Positions 46,152-56,544 of a stretch of DNA of 64,000 nt are shown here, piece by piece. Both the position numbers and the translations under genes were made by a program. Below the pieces are notes generated by a model, which did no database searches, was not told the DNA's origin, and worked only from the letters and a program-made list of their open reading frames with translations. Numbering within the stretch: position 1 is the first letter of the stretch; every line of letters starts with the position of its first letter. The DNA comes from Faecalibacterium sp. HTF-F (lineage in GTDB: Bacteria; Bacillota; Clostridia; Oscillospirales; Ruminococcaceae), in assembly GCF_023347535.1 (NCBI RefSeq), contig NZ_CP094473.1, positions 1,612,001 through 1,676,000 of the forward strand, in the 5' to 3' direction.

Positions 46152-49100
46152 ATGGAAAACTTTACAGAGCAGAAAAACACCCTTGGTCTGTATGACCCAC
46201 AGTTTGAGCACGATGCCTGCGGCATTGGCGCTGTGGTAGACATCAAGGGCCGCAAGAGCCATCAGACGGTGGACGATGCGCTGTCCATTGTGGAGCGGCT
46301 GGAGCATCGTGCCGGCAAGGATGCTGAAGGCAAGACCGGTGACGGCGTGGGCATCATGCTGCAGATCAGCCACAAGTTCTTCTCCAAAGTGGCCGAAGAG
46401 CTGAACATCAGCCTTGGCAACGAGCGTGAATATGGCGTGGGCATGTTCTTCTTCCCGCAGAGCGAGCATCTGCGTGCGCAGGCCATGAAGCTGTTCGAGG
46501 TGGTCACCCGCAAAGAGGGCCTTGAGTTTCTGGCATGGCGCAAGGTTCCCGTGAACCCGGATGCTGTTGGCCAGAAGGCCCGCGACTGCATGCCCGCCAT
46601 CTGGCAGTGCTTCATCAAAAAGCCCGCCAAGGTAAGCAAGGGCATTGATTTTGACCGCAAGCTGTATATCGTGCGCCGCGTGTTCGAGCAGGCCAGCAAC
46701 GGCACCTATGTGCCCAGCCTGTCCAGCCGCACCATCGTTTACAAGGGCATGTTCCTCGTGCATGATCTGCGCCTGTTCTATACCGACCTGCAGGACCCCG
46801 ATTACGAGTCTGCCATTGGCATGGTGCACAGCCGCTTCTCCACCAACACCAACCCCAGCTGGATGCGCGCCCACCCCAACCGTTTTATCCTGCACAACGG
46901 TGAGATCAACACCATTAAGGGCAACACGGATGCCATGCTGGCCCGTGAAGAGAGCATTTCCAGCTCCATCATGCAGGACGACATGAACAAGATCCTGCCC
47001 ATCATCACCACTTCCGGTTCTGACTCCGCCATGCTGGACAACGCGCTGGAATTTATGGTGATGAACGGCATGGATCTGCCGCTGGCCGTGATGATCACCA
47101 TCCCGGAGCCCTGGGAGAACAACAAGAACATCAGCCAGAAAAAGCGCGATTTCTACCAGTATTACGCCACCATGCTGGAGCCTTGGGACGGCCCTGCCGC
47201 CATTCTCTTCTCGGATGGTGACGTGATGGGCGCTGTGCTGGACCGCAACGGCCTGCGTCCCAGCCGCTATTACATCACCAAGGACGGACGCATGATCCTG
47301 TCCTCCGAGGTGGGTGTGCTGGAATGCGAGCCGGATAACATTCTGGTCAAGGATCGTCTGCGCCCCGGCAAAATGCTGCTGGTGGATACCGTCAAGGGTG
47401 AAGTGGTAGATGACGAAAAGCTCAAGGAGTTCTACGCCAGCCGTGAGCCCTACGGTGAGTGGATCGATCGCAATCTGGTGCAGCTCAGCAAGCTGAAGAT
47501 CCCCAATGTGAAGGTGGAAAGCTACACCGGCAGCCAGCTCACCCGCCTGCAAAAGGTGTTCGGCTACAAGTATGAGGATGTGAACACCATGATCCTCTCC
47601 ATGGCCCGGGCAGGCGCAGAGCCTTCCGGCGCTATGGGCACCGACACCCCGCTGGCTGTGCTGAGCAACCAGCATCCACCGCTGTTCAACTATTTCAAGC
47701 AGCGCTTTGCGCAGGTGACGAACCCGCCCATCGATGCCATCCGTGAAAAGGTGGTCACTTCCACCAGTGTATACATCGGTGCCCACGGCAACCTGCTGGA
47801 GGATAAGCCCGAAAACTGCAAGGTCCTCAAGGTGCACAACCCCATTCTGACCAACACCGACCTGCTGAAGATCAAGTACATGAATGTGCCCGGCTTCAAG
47901 GTCGCCACGGTCTCCATCAATTACTACAAGAACACCAGTCTGGAAAAGGCCATTGACCGCGTCTTCCTTGAGGTGGATCGTGCTTACAAGGAGGGTGCCA
48001 ACATCATCATCCTGTCCGACCGCGATGTGGATGAATACCATGTGACCATTCCCAGTCTGCTGGCAGTGTCGGCGGTTTCGCAGTACCTGATCCGCACCAA
48101 GAAGAGCACTGCGCTGGCCCTCATTCTGGAAAGTGCAGAGCCCCGCGAGGTGCATCACTTTGCTACCCTGCTGGGCTATGGTGCCTGCGCCATCAACCCC
48201 TATCTGGCACATGAGACCATTGGTCAGCTCATCGACGAGGGCCTGCTGGATAAGGATTACTACGCAGCCGTGGAGGACTACGACAACGCCATTCTGAACG
48301 GCATCGTAAAGATCGCCTCCAAGATGGGCATTTCCACCATCCAGAGCTACCAGAGCAGCCAGATCTTTGAGGCAGTGGGCATCTCCAAGGATGTCATCGA
48401 TAAGTACTTCACCGGTACCGTGAGCCGTGTGGGCGGCATTACCGTTGAGGACATTCAGGCCGATGTGGAGGCCCTGCACAATGCAGCCTTTGACCCGCTG
48501 GGTCTGGACATCAACATGGAGCTGGCCGACAGCGGTGCCCACAAATTCCGCAGCGGCAAGGAAGAACATCTGTTCAACCCCCAGACCATCCATCTGTTCC
48601 AGAAGGCCTGCTGGACCAACGATTACTCTGCTTTCAAGCAGTTCACCAGCACGGTGGACAGCATGGGCACTGACGGCGTGCATCTGCGCAGCCTGCTGGA
48701 CTTCAACTATGCTCCTGACGGCGGCATTCCGCTGGAAGAGGTGGAGCCGGTATCCAGCATCGTCAAGCGGTTCAAGGGCGCAGCCATGAGCTACGGTGCA
48801 CTGAGCAGCGAAGCCCATGAGACCATTGCCATCGCCTTGAACCGTCTGGGCGGCCGCAGCAATACCGGTGAGGGCGGCGAGCCTGAGGAGCGCTACCACA
48901 GCGAGAGCAATTCCAAGATCAAACAGGTGGCTTCTGCCCGTTTTGGCGTCACCAGCAAGTATCTGGTGAGCGCCGAAGAGATCCAGATCAAGCTGGCACA
49001 GGGCGCAAAGCCCGGTGAGGGCGGCAACCTGCCCGGTGCCAAGGTGTATCCGTGGATCGCAAAGACCCGCCACAGCACCACCGGTGTGGGCCTGATCTCT

Positions 49101-50687
49101 CCCCCGCCGCACCACGATATCTACTCCATTGAGGATCTGGCTGAGCTGATCTACGACCTGAAGAACGCCAACCGCAGCGCCAACATCAATGTCAAGCTGG
49201 TGAGCGAGGCAGGCGTCGGCACCATTGCTGCCGGTGTTGCCAAGGGCGGCGCACAGGTCATTCTGGTGTCCGGCTACGACGGCGGCACCGGTGCAGCACC
49301 CCGCACCTCCATCAAGCACGCAGGCCTGCCGTGGGAGCTGGGCATTGCGGAGACCCACCAGACCCTGATCCTGAACGGTCTGCGCACCCGCGTGCGCATT
49401 GAGAGCGACTCCAAGCTGCTCTCCGGCCGTGATGTTGCTATCAGCTGCATGCTGGGCGCTGAAGAGTTCGGCTTTGGTACTACCCTGCTGATGGCCGAAG
49501 GCTGTGTGATGATGCGTGTGTGCAATCTGGACACCTGCCCCATGGGCATCTGCACCCAGAACCCGGAGCTGCGCAAAAACTTCCACGGCAAGCCGGAATA
49601 CATCATCAACTACCTCACCTTCGTGGCCGAAGAGCTGCGCGAGTACATGGCAAAGCTGGGCGTGCGCACCATCGATGAACTGGTGGGCCGCACCGACCTG
49701 CTGCGCGTGAAGGAGACTGCATCCGGCAGCCGTGCTTCCAAGATGAACCTCGACTGCATCCTGCACAATCCTGCCATTGAGAACAGCAACGTCCACTTTG
49801 TCAAGGAGGACACCTACGACTTCCATCTGGAAAACACCCTCGATATGAAGGTGCTGATGAAGAAGTTCAAGCTGAACAGCAAGGCTGCACAGAGCGTGGA
49901 GCTGAATGTCTCCAACACCGACCGTGCTTTTGGTACCATCTTTGGCAGTGAGATCACCCGCAAATACGGCAACACTCTGCCGGATGACGTATACACCGCC
50001 CACTGCGTGGGTGCCGGCGGTCAGAGCTTTGGTGCCTTCATCCCCAACGGCCTGACGCTGGATCTTGTGGGCGACTGCAACGACTACATGGGCAAGGGCC
50101 TGTCTGGCGGCAAGATCGTCGTGCGTCCGCCCAAGGGCATCACCTTCAAGCCCGAGGAGAACATTATCACCGGCAACGTGGCCCTGTACGGTGCTACCAG
50201 CGGCAAGGCCTATATCTCCGGCGTGGCCGGTGAGCGCTTTGCCGTGCGCAACAGTGGTGCTACCGCCGTTGTGGAGGGCGTGGGTGACCATGGCTGCGAA
50301 TACATGACCGGCGGCACCGTGGTGGTGCTGGGTCAGACCGGCAAAAACTTTGCAGCCGGTATGACCGGCGGCATTGCCTATGTGCTGGACGAGAACTGGG
50401 ATTTCTACCAGCGCGTGAACAAGGAGACCGTCAGCCTGGAGCCCGTCGAGCACAAGTACGATGTTGCTACCCTGAAAGAGCTCATCCGTGCGCATGTGGA
50501 AGCCACCGGCTCCCCCCGCGGCAAGGAGATCCTGGACAATTTCAGCGAATTTTTGCCCAAGTTCAAGAAAGTTCTGCCTTACGATTACGACCGCATGCTG
50601 CGCGTGATCGCATCCGTTGAGGAGCGCGGTCTGGACGGTGAGCAGGCGCAGATCGAAGCATTCTATACGGTGCAGAAGAAGAAGTAA
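46152..50687 (+). CDS. gltB: Glutamate synthase large subunit
   Basis: The 1511-aa enzyme transfers the glutamine amide to 2-oxoglutarate. The N-terminal class II amidotransferase domain begins at the Cys of EHDACGIGAVVDIKGRKSH (residue 23), so a short propeptide is removed. The central and FMN-binding synthase domains (GGRSNTGEGGEPEERY, NVKLVSEAGVGTIAAGVAKG) and the Cys cluster CNLDTCPMGICTQ follow. The C-terminal GXGXG domain ends the protein (GATSGKAYISGVAGERFAVR). ATG 46152 follows AAAGGATGGGAAAG; ATG 46140 is possible but its site is poorly spaced. gltD follows after 13 bases. Confidence 0.96.
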   Translation: MENFTEQKNTLGLYDPQFEHDACGIGAVVDIKGRKSHQTVDDALSIVERLEHRAGKDAEGKTGDGVGIMLQISHKFFSKVAEELNISLGNEREYGVGMFFFPQSEHLRAQAMKLFEVVTRKEGLEFLAWRKVPVNPDAVGQKARDCMPAIWQCFIKKPAKVSKGIDFDRKLYIVRRVFEQASNGTYVPSLSSRTIVYKGMFLVHDLRLFYTDLQDPDYESAIGMVHSRFSTNTNPSWMRAHPNRFILHNGEINTIKGNTDAMLAREESISSSIMQDDMNKILPIITTSGSDSAMLDNALEFMVMNGMDLPLAVMITIPEPWENNKNISQKKRDFYQYYATMLEPWDGPAAILFSDGDVMGAVLDRNGLRPSRYYITKDGRMILSSEVGVLECEPDNILVKDRLRPGKMLLVDTVKGEVVDDEKLKEFYASREPYGEWIDRNLVQLSKLKIPNVKVESYTGSQLTRLQKVFGYKYEDVNTMILSMARAGAEPSGAMGTDTPLAVLSNQHPPLFNYFKQRFAQVTNPPIDAIREKVVTSTSVYIGAHGNLLEDKPENCKVLKVHNPILTNTDLLKIKYMNVPGFKVATVSINYYKNTSLEKAIDRVFLEVDRAYKEGANIIILSDRDVDEYHVTIPSLLAVSAVSQYLIRTKKSTALALILESAEPREVHHFATLLGYGACAINPYLAHETIGQLIDEGLLDKDYYAAVEDYDNAILNGIVKIASKMGISTIQSYQSSQIFEAVGISKDVIDKYFTGTVSRVGGITVEDIQADVEALHNAAFDPLGLDINMELADSGAHKFRSGKEEHLFNPQTIHLFQKACWTNDYSAFKQFTSTVDSMGTDGVHLRSLLDFNYAPDGGIPLEEVEPVSSIVKRFKGAAMSYGALSSEAHETIAIALNRLGGRSNTGEGGEPEERYHSESNSKIKQVASARFGVTSKYLVSAEEIQIKLAQGAKPGEGGNLPGAKVYPWIAKTRHSTTGVGLISPPPHHDIYSIEDLAELIYDLKNANRSANINVKLVSEAGVGTIAAGVAKGGAQVILVSGYDGGTGAAPRTSIKHAGLPWELGIAETHQTLILNGLRTRVRIESDSKLLSGRDVAISCMLGAEEFGFGTTLLMAEGCVMMRVCNLDTCPMGICTQNPELRKNFHGKPEYIINYLTFVAEELREYMAKLGVRTIDELVGRTDLLRVKETASGSRASKMNLDCILHNPAIENSNVHFVKEDTYDFHLENTLDMKVLMKKFKLNSKAAQSVELNVSNTDRAFGTIFGSEITRKYGNTLPDDVYTAHCVGAGGQSFGAFIPNGLTLDLVGDCNDYMGKGLSGGKIVVRPPKGITFKPEENIITGNVALYGATSGKAYISGVAGERFAVRNSGATAVVEGVGDHGCEYMTGGTVVVLGQTGKNFAAGMTGGIAYVLDENWDFYQRVNKETVSLEPVEHKYDVATLKELIRAHVEATGSPRGKEILDNFSEFLPKFKKVLPYDYDRMLRVIASVEERGLDGEQAQIEAFYTVQKKK

Positions 50688-50700
50688 GGAGGGCAGCGTC

Positions 50701-52179
50701 ATGGGTAAGACAACAGGATTTATGGATTATACGCGCAAAACCAGCACGGATGTACCGCCGCTGGAGCGCATTGAAAACTTCAACGAATTTCACGTCTGGC
50801 TCTCCCGCGAGGAGCAGCAGACGCAGGCGGCACGCTGCATGGACTGCGGTGTTCCCTTCTGTCAGGCCGGCATGATGATCGGCGGCATGGCCTCCGGCTG
50901 TCCGCTGAACAATCTCATCCCGGAGTGGAACGACCTTGTTTATCATGGCAAATGGGAGCTGGCCATGCATCGGCTGATGGCTACCAACCGTTTTCCGGAG
51001 TTCACCAGCCGGGTGTGCCCTGCCCTGTGTGAAGCAGCCTGCACCTGCGGCGATGTGACCGGCAGCAGCGTGACCGTGCGCGAGAACGAGCACGCCATTA
51101 TTGAGACGGCTTACGCCAAGGGCTGGCTGCACGCCGCACCGCCGCCCTCCCGCACCGGCAAGAGCGTAGCCGTGGTGGGCAGCGGCCCCTCCGGCCTTTC
51201 GGTAGCCGAATACCTGAACAAGCGCGGCCACGCGGTGACTGTGTTCGAGCGTGCCGACCGTGTGGGCGGCCTGCTGATGTACGGCATTCCCAACATGAAG
51301 CTGGACAAATCCGTCATCGAGCGCCGGGTCAAGATCATGCAGGCCGAGGGCGTGGAGTTCCGCACCAACATGGACGTGGGCGGTGCGGTCGCCGCCGAAG
51401 AACTGCTGAACAGTTTTGACGCCGTGGTTCTGTGCTGCGGTGCCAAGAAGGCCCGCGACCTGAACGTACCGGGCCGCGACGCCAACGGCGTGCACTTTGC
51501 GGTGGACTACCTGACCAGCGTGACCAAAAGCCTGCTGGACAGCCAGTTTGCAGATGGCAAAGCCATCGATGCCAAGGGCAGGAATGTTCTGGTCATCGGC
51601 GGCGGCGACACCGGCAACGACTGTCAGGGTACGGCCCTGCGTCAGGGCTGCACCGATCTGGTGGCTCTGGAAATGATGCCTCAGCCGCCCAAGGAGCGTG
51701 CAGCTTCCAACCCGTGGCCGGAATGGCCTCGTGTGCTGAAGGTGGACTACGGCCAGACCGAGTGCCTTGCCAGGTTCGGCAAGGATCCCCGTGTTTACCA
51801 GACCACCGTGAAGGAATTCCTGAAGGACGATGCCGGCAATCTGACCGGTGCCGTGATCAGTTACCTGAAGCCGGAGCGGGATCCCGAGACCGGCCGCACC
51901 AACATGGTGCCCACCGGCGAAGAATTTACCTACAACTGCCAGCTGGCGTTCATCGCCGCAGGCTTTACCGGCTGCGAAAACTACGTAGCCGATGCATTCG
52001 GCGTTGAGCTGACCGCACGCGGCAACGTAGCAGACCACACCTTCAAAACCAATGTAGAAAAGGTGTTCGTCTGCGGCGATATGCGCCGCGGCCAGAGCCT
52101 TGTGGTCTGGGGCCTGCGCGAAGGCCGTGACTGCGCCGCCGAGGTTGACCGCTTTTTGATGGGCTACACCAACCTGTAA
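50701..52179 (+). CDS. gltD: Glutamate synthase small subunit
   Basis: The 492-aa FAD protein passes electrons from NAD(P)H to GltB. N-terminal Fe-S ligands lie in AARCMDCGVPFCQAG and RVCPALCEAACTCG. The FAD loop is VAVVGSGPSGLSVAEYL and the NAD(P) loop is VLVIGGGDTGNDC. ATG 50701 follows AAGGAGG. It forms an operon with gltB. Confidence 0.96.
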   Translation: MGKTTGFMDYTRKTSTDVPPLERIENFNEFHVWLSREEQQTQAARCMDCGVPFCQAGMMIGGMASGCPLNNLIPEWNDLVYHGKWELAMHRLMATNRFPEFTSRVCPALCEAACTCGDVTGSSVTVRENEHAIIETAYAKGWLHAAPPPSRTGKSVAVVGSGPSGLSVAEYLNKRGHAVTVFERADRVGGLLMYGIPNMKLDKSVIERRVKIMQAEGVEFRTNMDVGGAVAAEELLNSFDAVVLCCGAKKARDLNVPGRDANGVHFAVDYLTSVTKSLLDSQFADGKAIDAKGRNVLVIGGGDTGNDCQGTALRQGCTDLVALEMMPQPPKERAASNPWPEWPRVLKVDYGQTECLARFGKDPRVYQTTVKEFLKDDAGNLTGAVISYLKPERDPETGRTNMVPTGEEFTYNCQLAFIAAGFTGCENYVADAFGVELTARGNVADHTFKTNVEKVFVCGDMRRGQSLVVWGLREGRDCAAEVDRFLMGYTNL

Positions 52180-52238
52180 GCTCTCCGTAAGGCGGCAGCT
52201 GCATTTTTAACCAAGCCATTCTCTTTCCTATCCTAAAC

Positions 52239-52280
52239 AAGCAGAAGCGGGAGCCCGTAAAGGCTCCCGCTTCTGCTTTT
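52239..52280. terminator. Terminator between gltD and the PASTA protein gene
   Basis: A perfect 17-bp stem (52239-52255 with 52262-52278, AAGCAGAAGCGGGAGCC and its complement) serves the convergent genes gltD and 52332-54032. Confidence 0.88.
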
Positions 52281-52331
52281 GTTATTCTGTTATCGTCAGC
52301 GCCTGAGAGGGCGAGCCCGTTTTCCTTTTGT

Positions 52332-54032
52332 TTAATCCGTATCTCCCGCCGGGTCGGCAGCACCTGCCGCAGGCGTTTCCGGCTCCGTGGTGGGCTCTGT
52401 CGCTGCAGGTTCCTCCGGCGTGACAGTGATCTGCACGCTGGGGTCTGCCGCGATATATACCGTAATGACCGTGCCCACCTCTACACGAGTGCCGGGCTCC
52501 TCGCTGGTGCGCACGACACAGCCCGATGCATAGGAGCCGTCGTTCACCACCATAAAGCAGCTGGCCACAAGGCCCCGGGCTTCCAGCTCCTTCACTGCGC
52601 CATCCTGCGTAAAGCCGATGATGTTGGGTATTTCCACCATCTGCGGGCCTTTGCTCACCACAAGACGGATAGTCTCCCCTGCCTTGAGCACGGTGTCTGC
52701 ATCCGGCTGCTGCTGGATGATCTGGCCCGCCGGGGCGGTGTCGCTGTATTCCTCGGTGACGTAGAACAGATACATGCTGGTGTACTCCCGGTTGTTCTGC
52801 ACCTGCGTGTAGTCCATGCCGATAAAGTTCGGCACAAGGTTCTGCGGCACCATCACTTCGCTGCTGGCAGGCTCCGGCTCCACTGCCGAGGAGGCCGATT
52901 CATTTTTACGGCCCAGAATACCCCACAGCGTGAGCAGGATCAGAATGGAAAGCAGGATCAGGATACCCGCCAGCAGTGCTTTCAGGCTGAGCAGATGCTC
53001 CTTGCGTTCCGGTTCCGGCGGGGCCGTGCGCACAGGAGTCTCCGGTTTCATGGTGCGGGTGAGCTCTGCCGTGTATTCCTTGGAGGAAAGGGCCTGATAC
53101 AGCTGCGGCACGGTCTGGATGCGCTCCATGGGCCGCAGACGCAGGCCAAGCTGCAGCACCTGCGAAACATACAGCGGCAGGCTGCCGTTAACGGACTTTG
53201 CCCGCGGGTTGGAGTCTGCGACCACACGCTGTGCTGCAGGCACCGGAGCCTGCCCGCACACCATGCGGTAAAACACCGCTGCAAGGCTGTATTCATCGGT
53301 ATAGCGGCCCTCGAACTCTGCGGTGGAATACTGCTCCGGGGCGGAATAGCCTTCGTACAGCTGCTCGTGCAGGCCGCTCCCCGCTGTGCGCAGACCCACT
53401 GTGGCGTAGCCCGCCAGACGGCAGCGGCCGTTTTCCATCACCCGGATGTTCTCCGGGCAGATGCCCCGGTGCACCAGACCGATCTTGTGCATTGCAGCCA
53501 CGCCCTCAAACACCGGCTGCAGCATCGCACAGGCGTCGTCCGGACGGATGGGGCCGGGGTGGTTTTCCAGCCACTGATCCAGCGGGGTCCCGCCCGGATT
53601 TTCCAGCACAGCATAGACGGTGTTGTTCGTTTCCACCACATCCAGCACCGCTTCCAGACCGTTTGCCGGTGTGATGCGCTGGATGGAGTGGTACAGATCT
53701 GCAAAATCCATACGGGTGGTCTTGAACAGCACCTCGCTGCCGGTCTTGGGGCGGAGCACACTGCCGATGGTACGTTCTGCCGTGAGGGTAATGGGCAGGT
53801 ACTCTTTGATGGTCACCCGGAAGCGGCCCAGATTTTCTGCGCCGCGGTACAGGATACCCTCACCATCGATGCTGAGCATTTCCCCTACGGTGTAGCGCCC
53901 GGCCAGCACCGTTCCCACCGGCAGTGTGCCGCCGGGGTTGCGTCCGGCAAAGCTTTTGCCGCAGTGCGGGCAGCTTTGTGCTCCATCGGGCAGCGGCTGC
54001 AGGCAGTAGGGGCACAGGCGTGTTGCTTCCAT
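52332..54032 (-). CDS. Zinc-ribbon, kinase-like, PASTA membrane protein, probable pseudokinase
   Basis: The 566-aa protein has an N-terminal zinc ribbon (CPYC and CPHC, residues 7-24) and a Ser/Thr-kinase-like domain (about 45-320). A membrane helix follows (LLAGILILLSILILLTLWGI). Two extracellular PASTA repeats (about 400-530) and a Thr/Glu/Pro/Ala-rich tail complete it. The ATP lysine is present in VTIKEYLP (Lys 76). The catalytic HRD is HRG (residues 188-190) and the DFG is replaced by AGY (207-209), so phosphotransfer is unlikely. PASTA repeats bind peptidoglycan fragments in active PknB kinases. It lies downstream of mltG and may report wall state. An active kinase with unusual residues cannot be excluded. 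Confidence 0.85.
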   Translation of the reverse strand: MEATRLCPYCLQPLPDGAQSCPHCGKSFAGRNPGGTLPVGTVLAGRYTVGEMLSIDGEGILYRGAENLGRFRVTIKEYLPITLTAERTIGSVLRPKTGSEVLFKTTRMDFADLYHSIQRITPANGLEAVLDVVETNNTVYAVLENPGGTPLDQWLENHPGPIRPDDACAMLQPVFEGVAAMHKIGLVHRGICPENIRVMENGRCRLAGYATVGLRTAGSGLHEQLYEGYSAPEQYSTAEFEGRYTDEYSLAAVFYRMVCGQAPVPAAQRVVADSNPRAKSVNGSLPLYVSQVLQLGLRLRPMERIQTVPQLYQALSSKEYTAELTRTMKPETPVRTAPPEPERKEHLLSLKALLAGILILLSILILLTLWGILGRKNESASSAVEPEPASSEVMVPQNLVPNFIGMDYTQVQNNREYTSMYLFYVTEEYSDTAPAGQIIQQQPDADTVLKAGETIRLVVSKGPQMVEIPNIIGFTQDGAVKELEARGLVASCFMVVNDGSYASGCVVRTSEEPGTRVEVGTVITVYIAADPSVQITVTPEEPAATEPTTEPETPAAGAADPAGDTD

Positions 54033-54142
54033 AGTCTCTTTTCCCTCTTAAATCAATGATCTTTCGCTGCGTCTCTGTTCGGCCCAAAATATGGCTCAGG
54101 ATCCGTTTTTGCAGGCAGAGTGCGCCGAATGAACGCAGCTTT

Positions 54143-55366
54143 TTACACCGTCTTGCGGCGCAGCAGGCTCATGGGCGGCAGCTCCGGCGTGGGAATGGTG
54201 TATTTTTCCATGGCGTGGGGAGTGCTTTCCACCCGCTCCCCGGCTTCGTTCTCGATCCACTCGGGGCTCAGCGGGATGCTGCGGCCATCCGGACAAAGGG
54301 CCTCCAGCGTATCCCCAAGGCTCCATTTGCCGCGCTGCTGGCAGGAAGCAACGCCGTTCTCCCAGCCTTCCACAGTGCCCACAAACTCCCACTCGCGGAT
54401 GTAAGTAGCACTGTCGGTAGCCTGTCTGGCCTGCTCGCGGCCAAAGTAGAAACCGGGCGAGTAGTGGCGGTGGCTGGTACGGGTGAGCTCCTCGTACACC
54501 TCGGCAGGCAGCTCAAAGTTGTCGTTAGCGGGGTCTGCCAGATAGGCGTCCAGCGCCTTGCGGTAGGCAGCGGTAACGCTGGCCACGTAATAGAAAGTCT
54601 TGGCGCGGCCTTCAATCTTCAGGCTGTCCACACCTGCCTTGCAGATCAGGTCAAGGAAAGGGGCGGTGCACATATCGTTTGCATTGAGGATGTAGCTCCC
54701 GTTCTCGTTCTCGCCGATCTCGTACAGCTGGCCCGGGCGGGTCTCCTCGCTCAGGTAGTACTTCCAGCGGCAGGGCTGGGCGCACTGGCCGCGGTTGGCA
54801 TCGCGGCCCGCCATATAGTTGGAAAGCAGGCACCGGCCCGAGACGCTCATGCACATTGCACCATGCACAAAGGCTTCGATCTCCAGCTCTGGCGGCGTTT
54901 TATCGCGCAGGATGGCGATATCCTGCAGGGTCATTTCACGGGCAAGAACCACGCGCTTTGCGCCCATATTGTAGGCCGCGCGGGCCGCAGCCCAGTTGGT
55001 AATGCCCGTCTGGGTGGACATATGCACATCGATCTCCGGTGCAAAAGTCTTGCAGGCATCCAGCACGCCCAGATCTGCCACGATGAAGGCGTCCACACCG
55101 GCCTTGGCCGCTTCCCGGATCGCTTCCGGCAGACGGTCTGCTTCCTCATTGGTGGGCAGGGTGTTCATGGTCAGGTAGACCTTGCGGCCCCGGGCATGGG
55201 CGTAGATGACGCCCTCTGCCAACTGTTCCGGTGTAAAATTGGCTGGTGCCGACCGCATACCAAATTCAGGCAGGCCGCAGTAGACGGCGTCGGCACCGTA
55301 GTTGATGGCATAGCGCAGGCGTTCCAGATCGCCTGCCGGAGCCAGCAGTTCCGGGATTTGCAGCAT
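54143..55366 (-). CDS. U32 family peptidase-like protein (tRNA/rRNA hydroxylation type)
   Basis: The 407-aa protein starts IPELLAPAGDLERLRYAINY. It has the U32 signature EIEAFVHGAMCMSVSGRCLL, then SNYMAGRDANRGQCAQPCRW with its conserved Cys residues. SLKIEGRAKTFYYVASVTAA follows. Family members TrhP and RlhA are needed for hydroxylation of tRNA or 23S rRNA rather than proteolysis, so the peptidase name may mislead. It follows mltG by 14 bases, a common pairing. Confidence 0.92.
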   Translation of the reverse strand: MLQIPELLAPAGDLERLRYAINYGADAVYCGLPEFGMRSAPANFTPEQLAEGVIYAHARGRKVYLTMNTLPTNEEADRLPEAIREAAKAGVDAFIVADLGVLDACKTFAPEIDVHMSTQTGITNWAAARAAYNMGAKRVVLAREMTLQDIAILRDKTPPELEIEAFVHGAMCMSVSGRCLLSNYMAGRDANRGQCAQPCRWKYYLSEETRPGQLYEIGENENGSYILNANDMCTAPFLDLICKAGVDSLKIEGRAKTFYYVASVTAAYRKALDAYLADPANDNFELPAEVYEELTRTSHRHYSPGFYFGREQARQATDSATYIREWEFVGTVEGWENGVASCQQRGKWSLGDTLEALCPDGRSIPLSPEWIENEAGERVESTPHAMEKYTIPTPELPPMSLLRRKTV

Positions 55367-55380
55367 AATTCAAATTCCTC

Positions 55381-56526
55381 TCATTTTTCCGTATTCATAG
55401 ATTTGTTCACCGCCGCTGCGGTCTTGCAGTTGGCGTTGTGTTCGCTCAGGGTTTGCGCATAGTAATAGCTGCCTTTGAGGTCGGTGACAAAGAAATACGC
55501 GTTCTTTGCAGCCTCATCCGGCTCAGGGGTAAGCGCAGCCTTGATAGCCGCAAGGCCGGGGTTTGAAATCGGCCCGGCAGGCAGGCCGGTGCAACTGTAG
55601 GTATCATACGCAGCCACGATATTTTCCGGGATCTTATCCCAGCCGCCATAGTAGGGTGCCACCCAGTTCCAGAGATAATTGTTGTCATCGTCGCTCTGGA
55701 TGTGGCTGGAGGTGTTGCTCTGCAGGCGCGGATAGGGTGAGCCATCGGCCAGACGGTTGCGGAACACCTGCGCCACATTGGAGTCCTGACTGTTTCCTGC
55801 TTCCTCCTGAACAAACGATGCCAGTGTGATCAGCTCCGGCAGGGTCATAGCCTGCTTTTCGAGTTCTGCGTACATTTCCTCTGTGATCTGTGCATCGAAC
55901 TGCGCATAGAAGGTTGCCACATAGTTGTGCACGGTATCATCCTTCAAAAATTCGTAGGTGTCCGGGAAGAGATAACCCTCACACTTCATAAACCGGTCGG
56001 GCGCGTCTACATCGTCCGGCACATACTGCCAGAAGGTGTACTTGCTGAAATCACCCTCGTTGGCTTCCTTCAAAAAATCCTCCGCGCTGCACAGACCCGC
56101 AGCTTCCATCTTCTGGGCGATGGCAATGGCAGTCGTTCCCTCCGGAATGGTCACGCGCACCGTCTCGGCTTTGGCGTAGGTGGACAGGGCCGCAATGATG
56201 GCATCGTAAGAACAGGCGCTCTTCTGCAAGGTGAAATCGCCATACTGCAGCTTTGACGCCGCGCCCTTCTGCCCCACATACCAGCGGAACAGATAGGCCG
56301 AGCGGATAACTCCCGCATCTTTGAGCTTTTGCGCAATGGCGGAAACGCCGCTGCCCTGCGGGATGCTTACCGTCACCTCCGCACCGGGTCTGCCATTGCC
56401 GCTGATCTCATTGCGCGCAAACAGCAGCGCCCCGCCAACGGCCAGTGCCAGCAGTACCACCAGCACCAGCAGGATCTTCCATACACCACCCTTTTTGCGG
56501 GCGGCTTGAGAGCTTTTTTGTGCCAT
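55381..56526 (-). CDS. mltG: Endolytic murein transglycosylase
   Basis: The 381-aa protein has one N-terminal membrane helix (WKILLVLVVLLALAVGGALL) and a LysM-like subdomain (VTVSIPQGSGVSAIAQKLKD). The YceG catalytic domain has Glu in LASFVQEEAGN and the YDTYSCTGLPAGPISNPGLA motif. It cuts nascent glycan strands and sets their length. ATG 56526 follows AAGGAG; the GTG two codons earlier has no site. Confidence 0.95.
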   Translation of the reverse strand: MAQKSSQAARKKGGVWKILLVLVVLLALAVGGALLFARNEISGNGRPGAEVTVSIPQGSGVSAIAQKLKDAGVIRSAYLFRWYVGQKGAASKLQYGDFTLQKSACSYDAIIAALSTYAKAETVRVTIPEGTTAIAIAQKMEAAGLCSAEDFLKEANEGDFSKYTFWQYVPDDVDAPDRFMKCEGYLFPDTYEFLKDDTVHNYVATFYAQFDAQITEEMYAELEKQAMTLPELITLASFVQEEAGNSQDSNVAQVFRNRLADGSPYPRLQSNTSSHIQSDDDNNYLWNWVAPYYGGWDKIPENIVAAYDTYSCTGLPAGPISNPGLAAIKAALTPEPDEAAKNAYFFVTDLKGSYYYAQTLSEHNANCKTAAAVNKSMNTEK

Positions 56527-56544
56527 ATGCACTCCTTATTTATA

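Noticed and set aside
46131..50702. A 1523-codon open frame on the minus strand across gltB
   Set aside because: It mirrors the gltB reading frame, is His/Gly/Val/Leu-rich without domains, has no ribosome binding site, and arises from GC-biased codons on the opposite strand.
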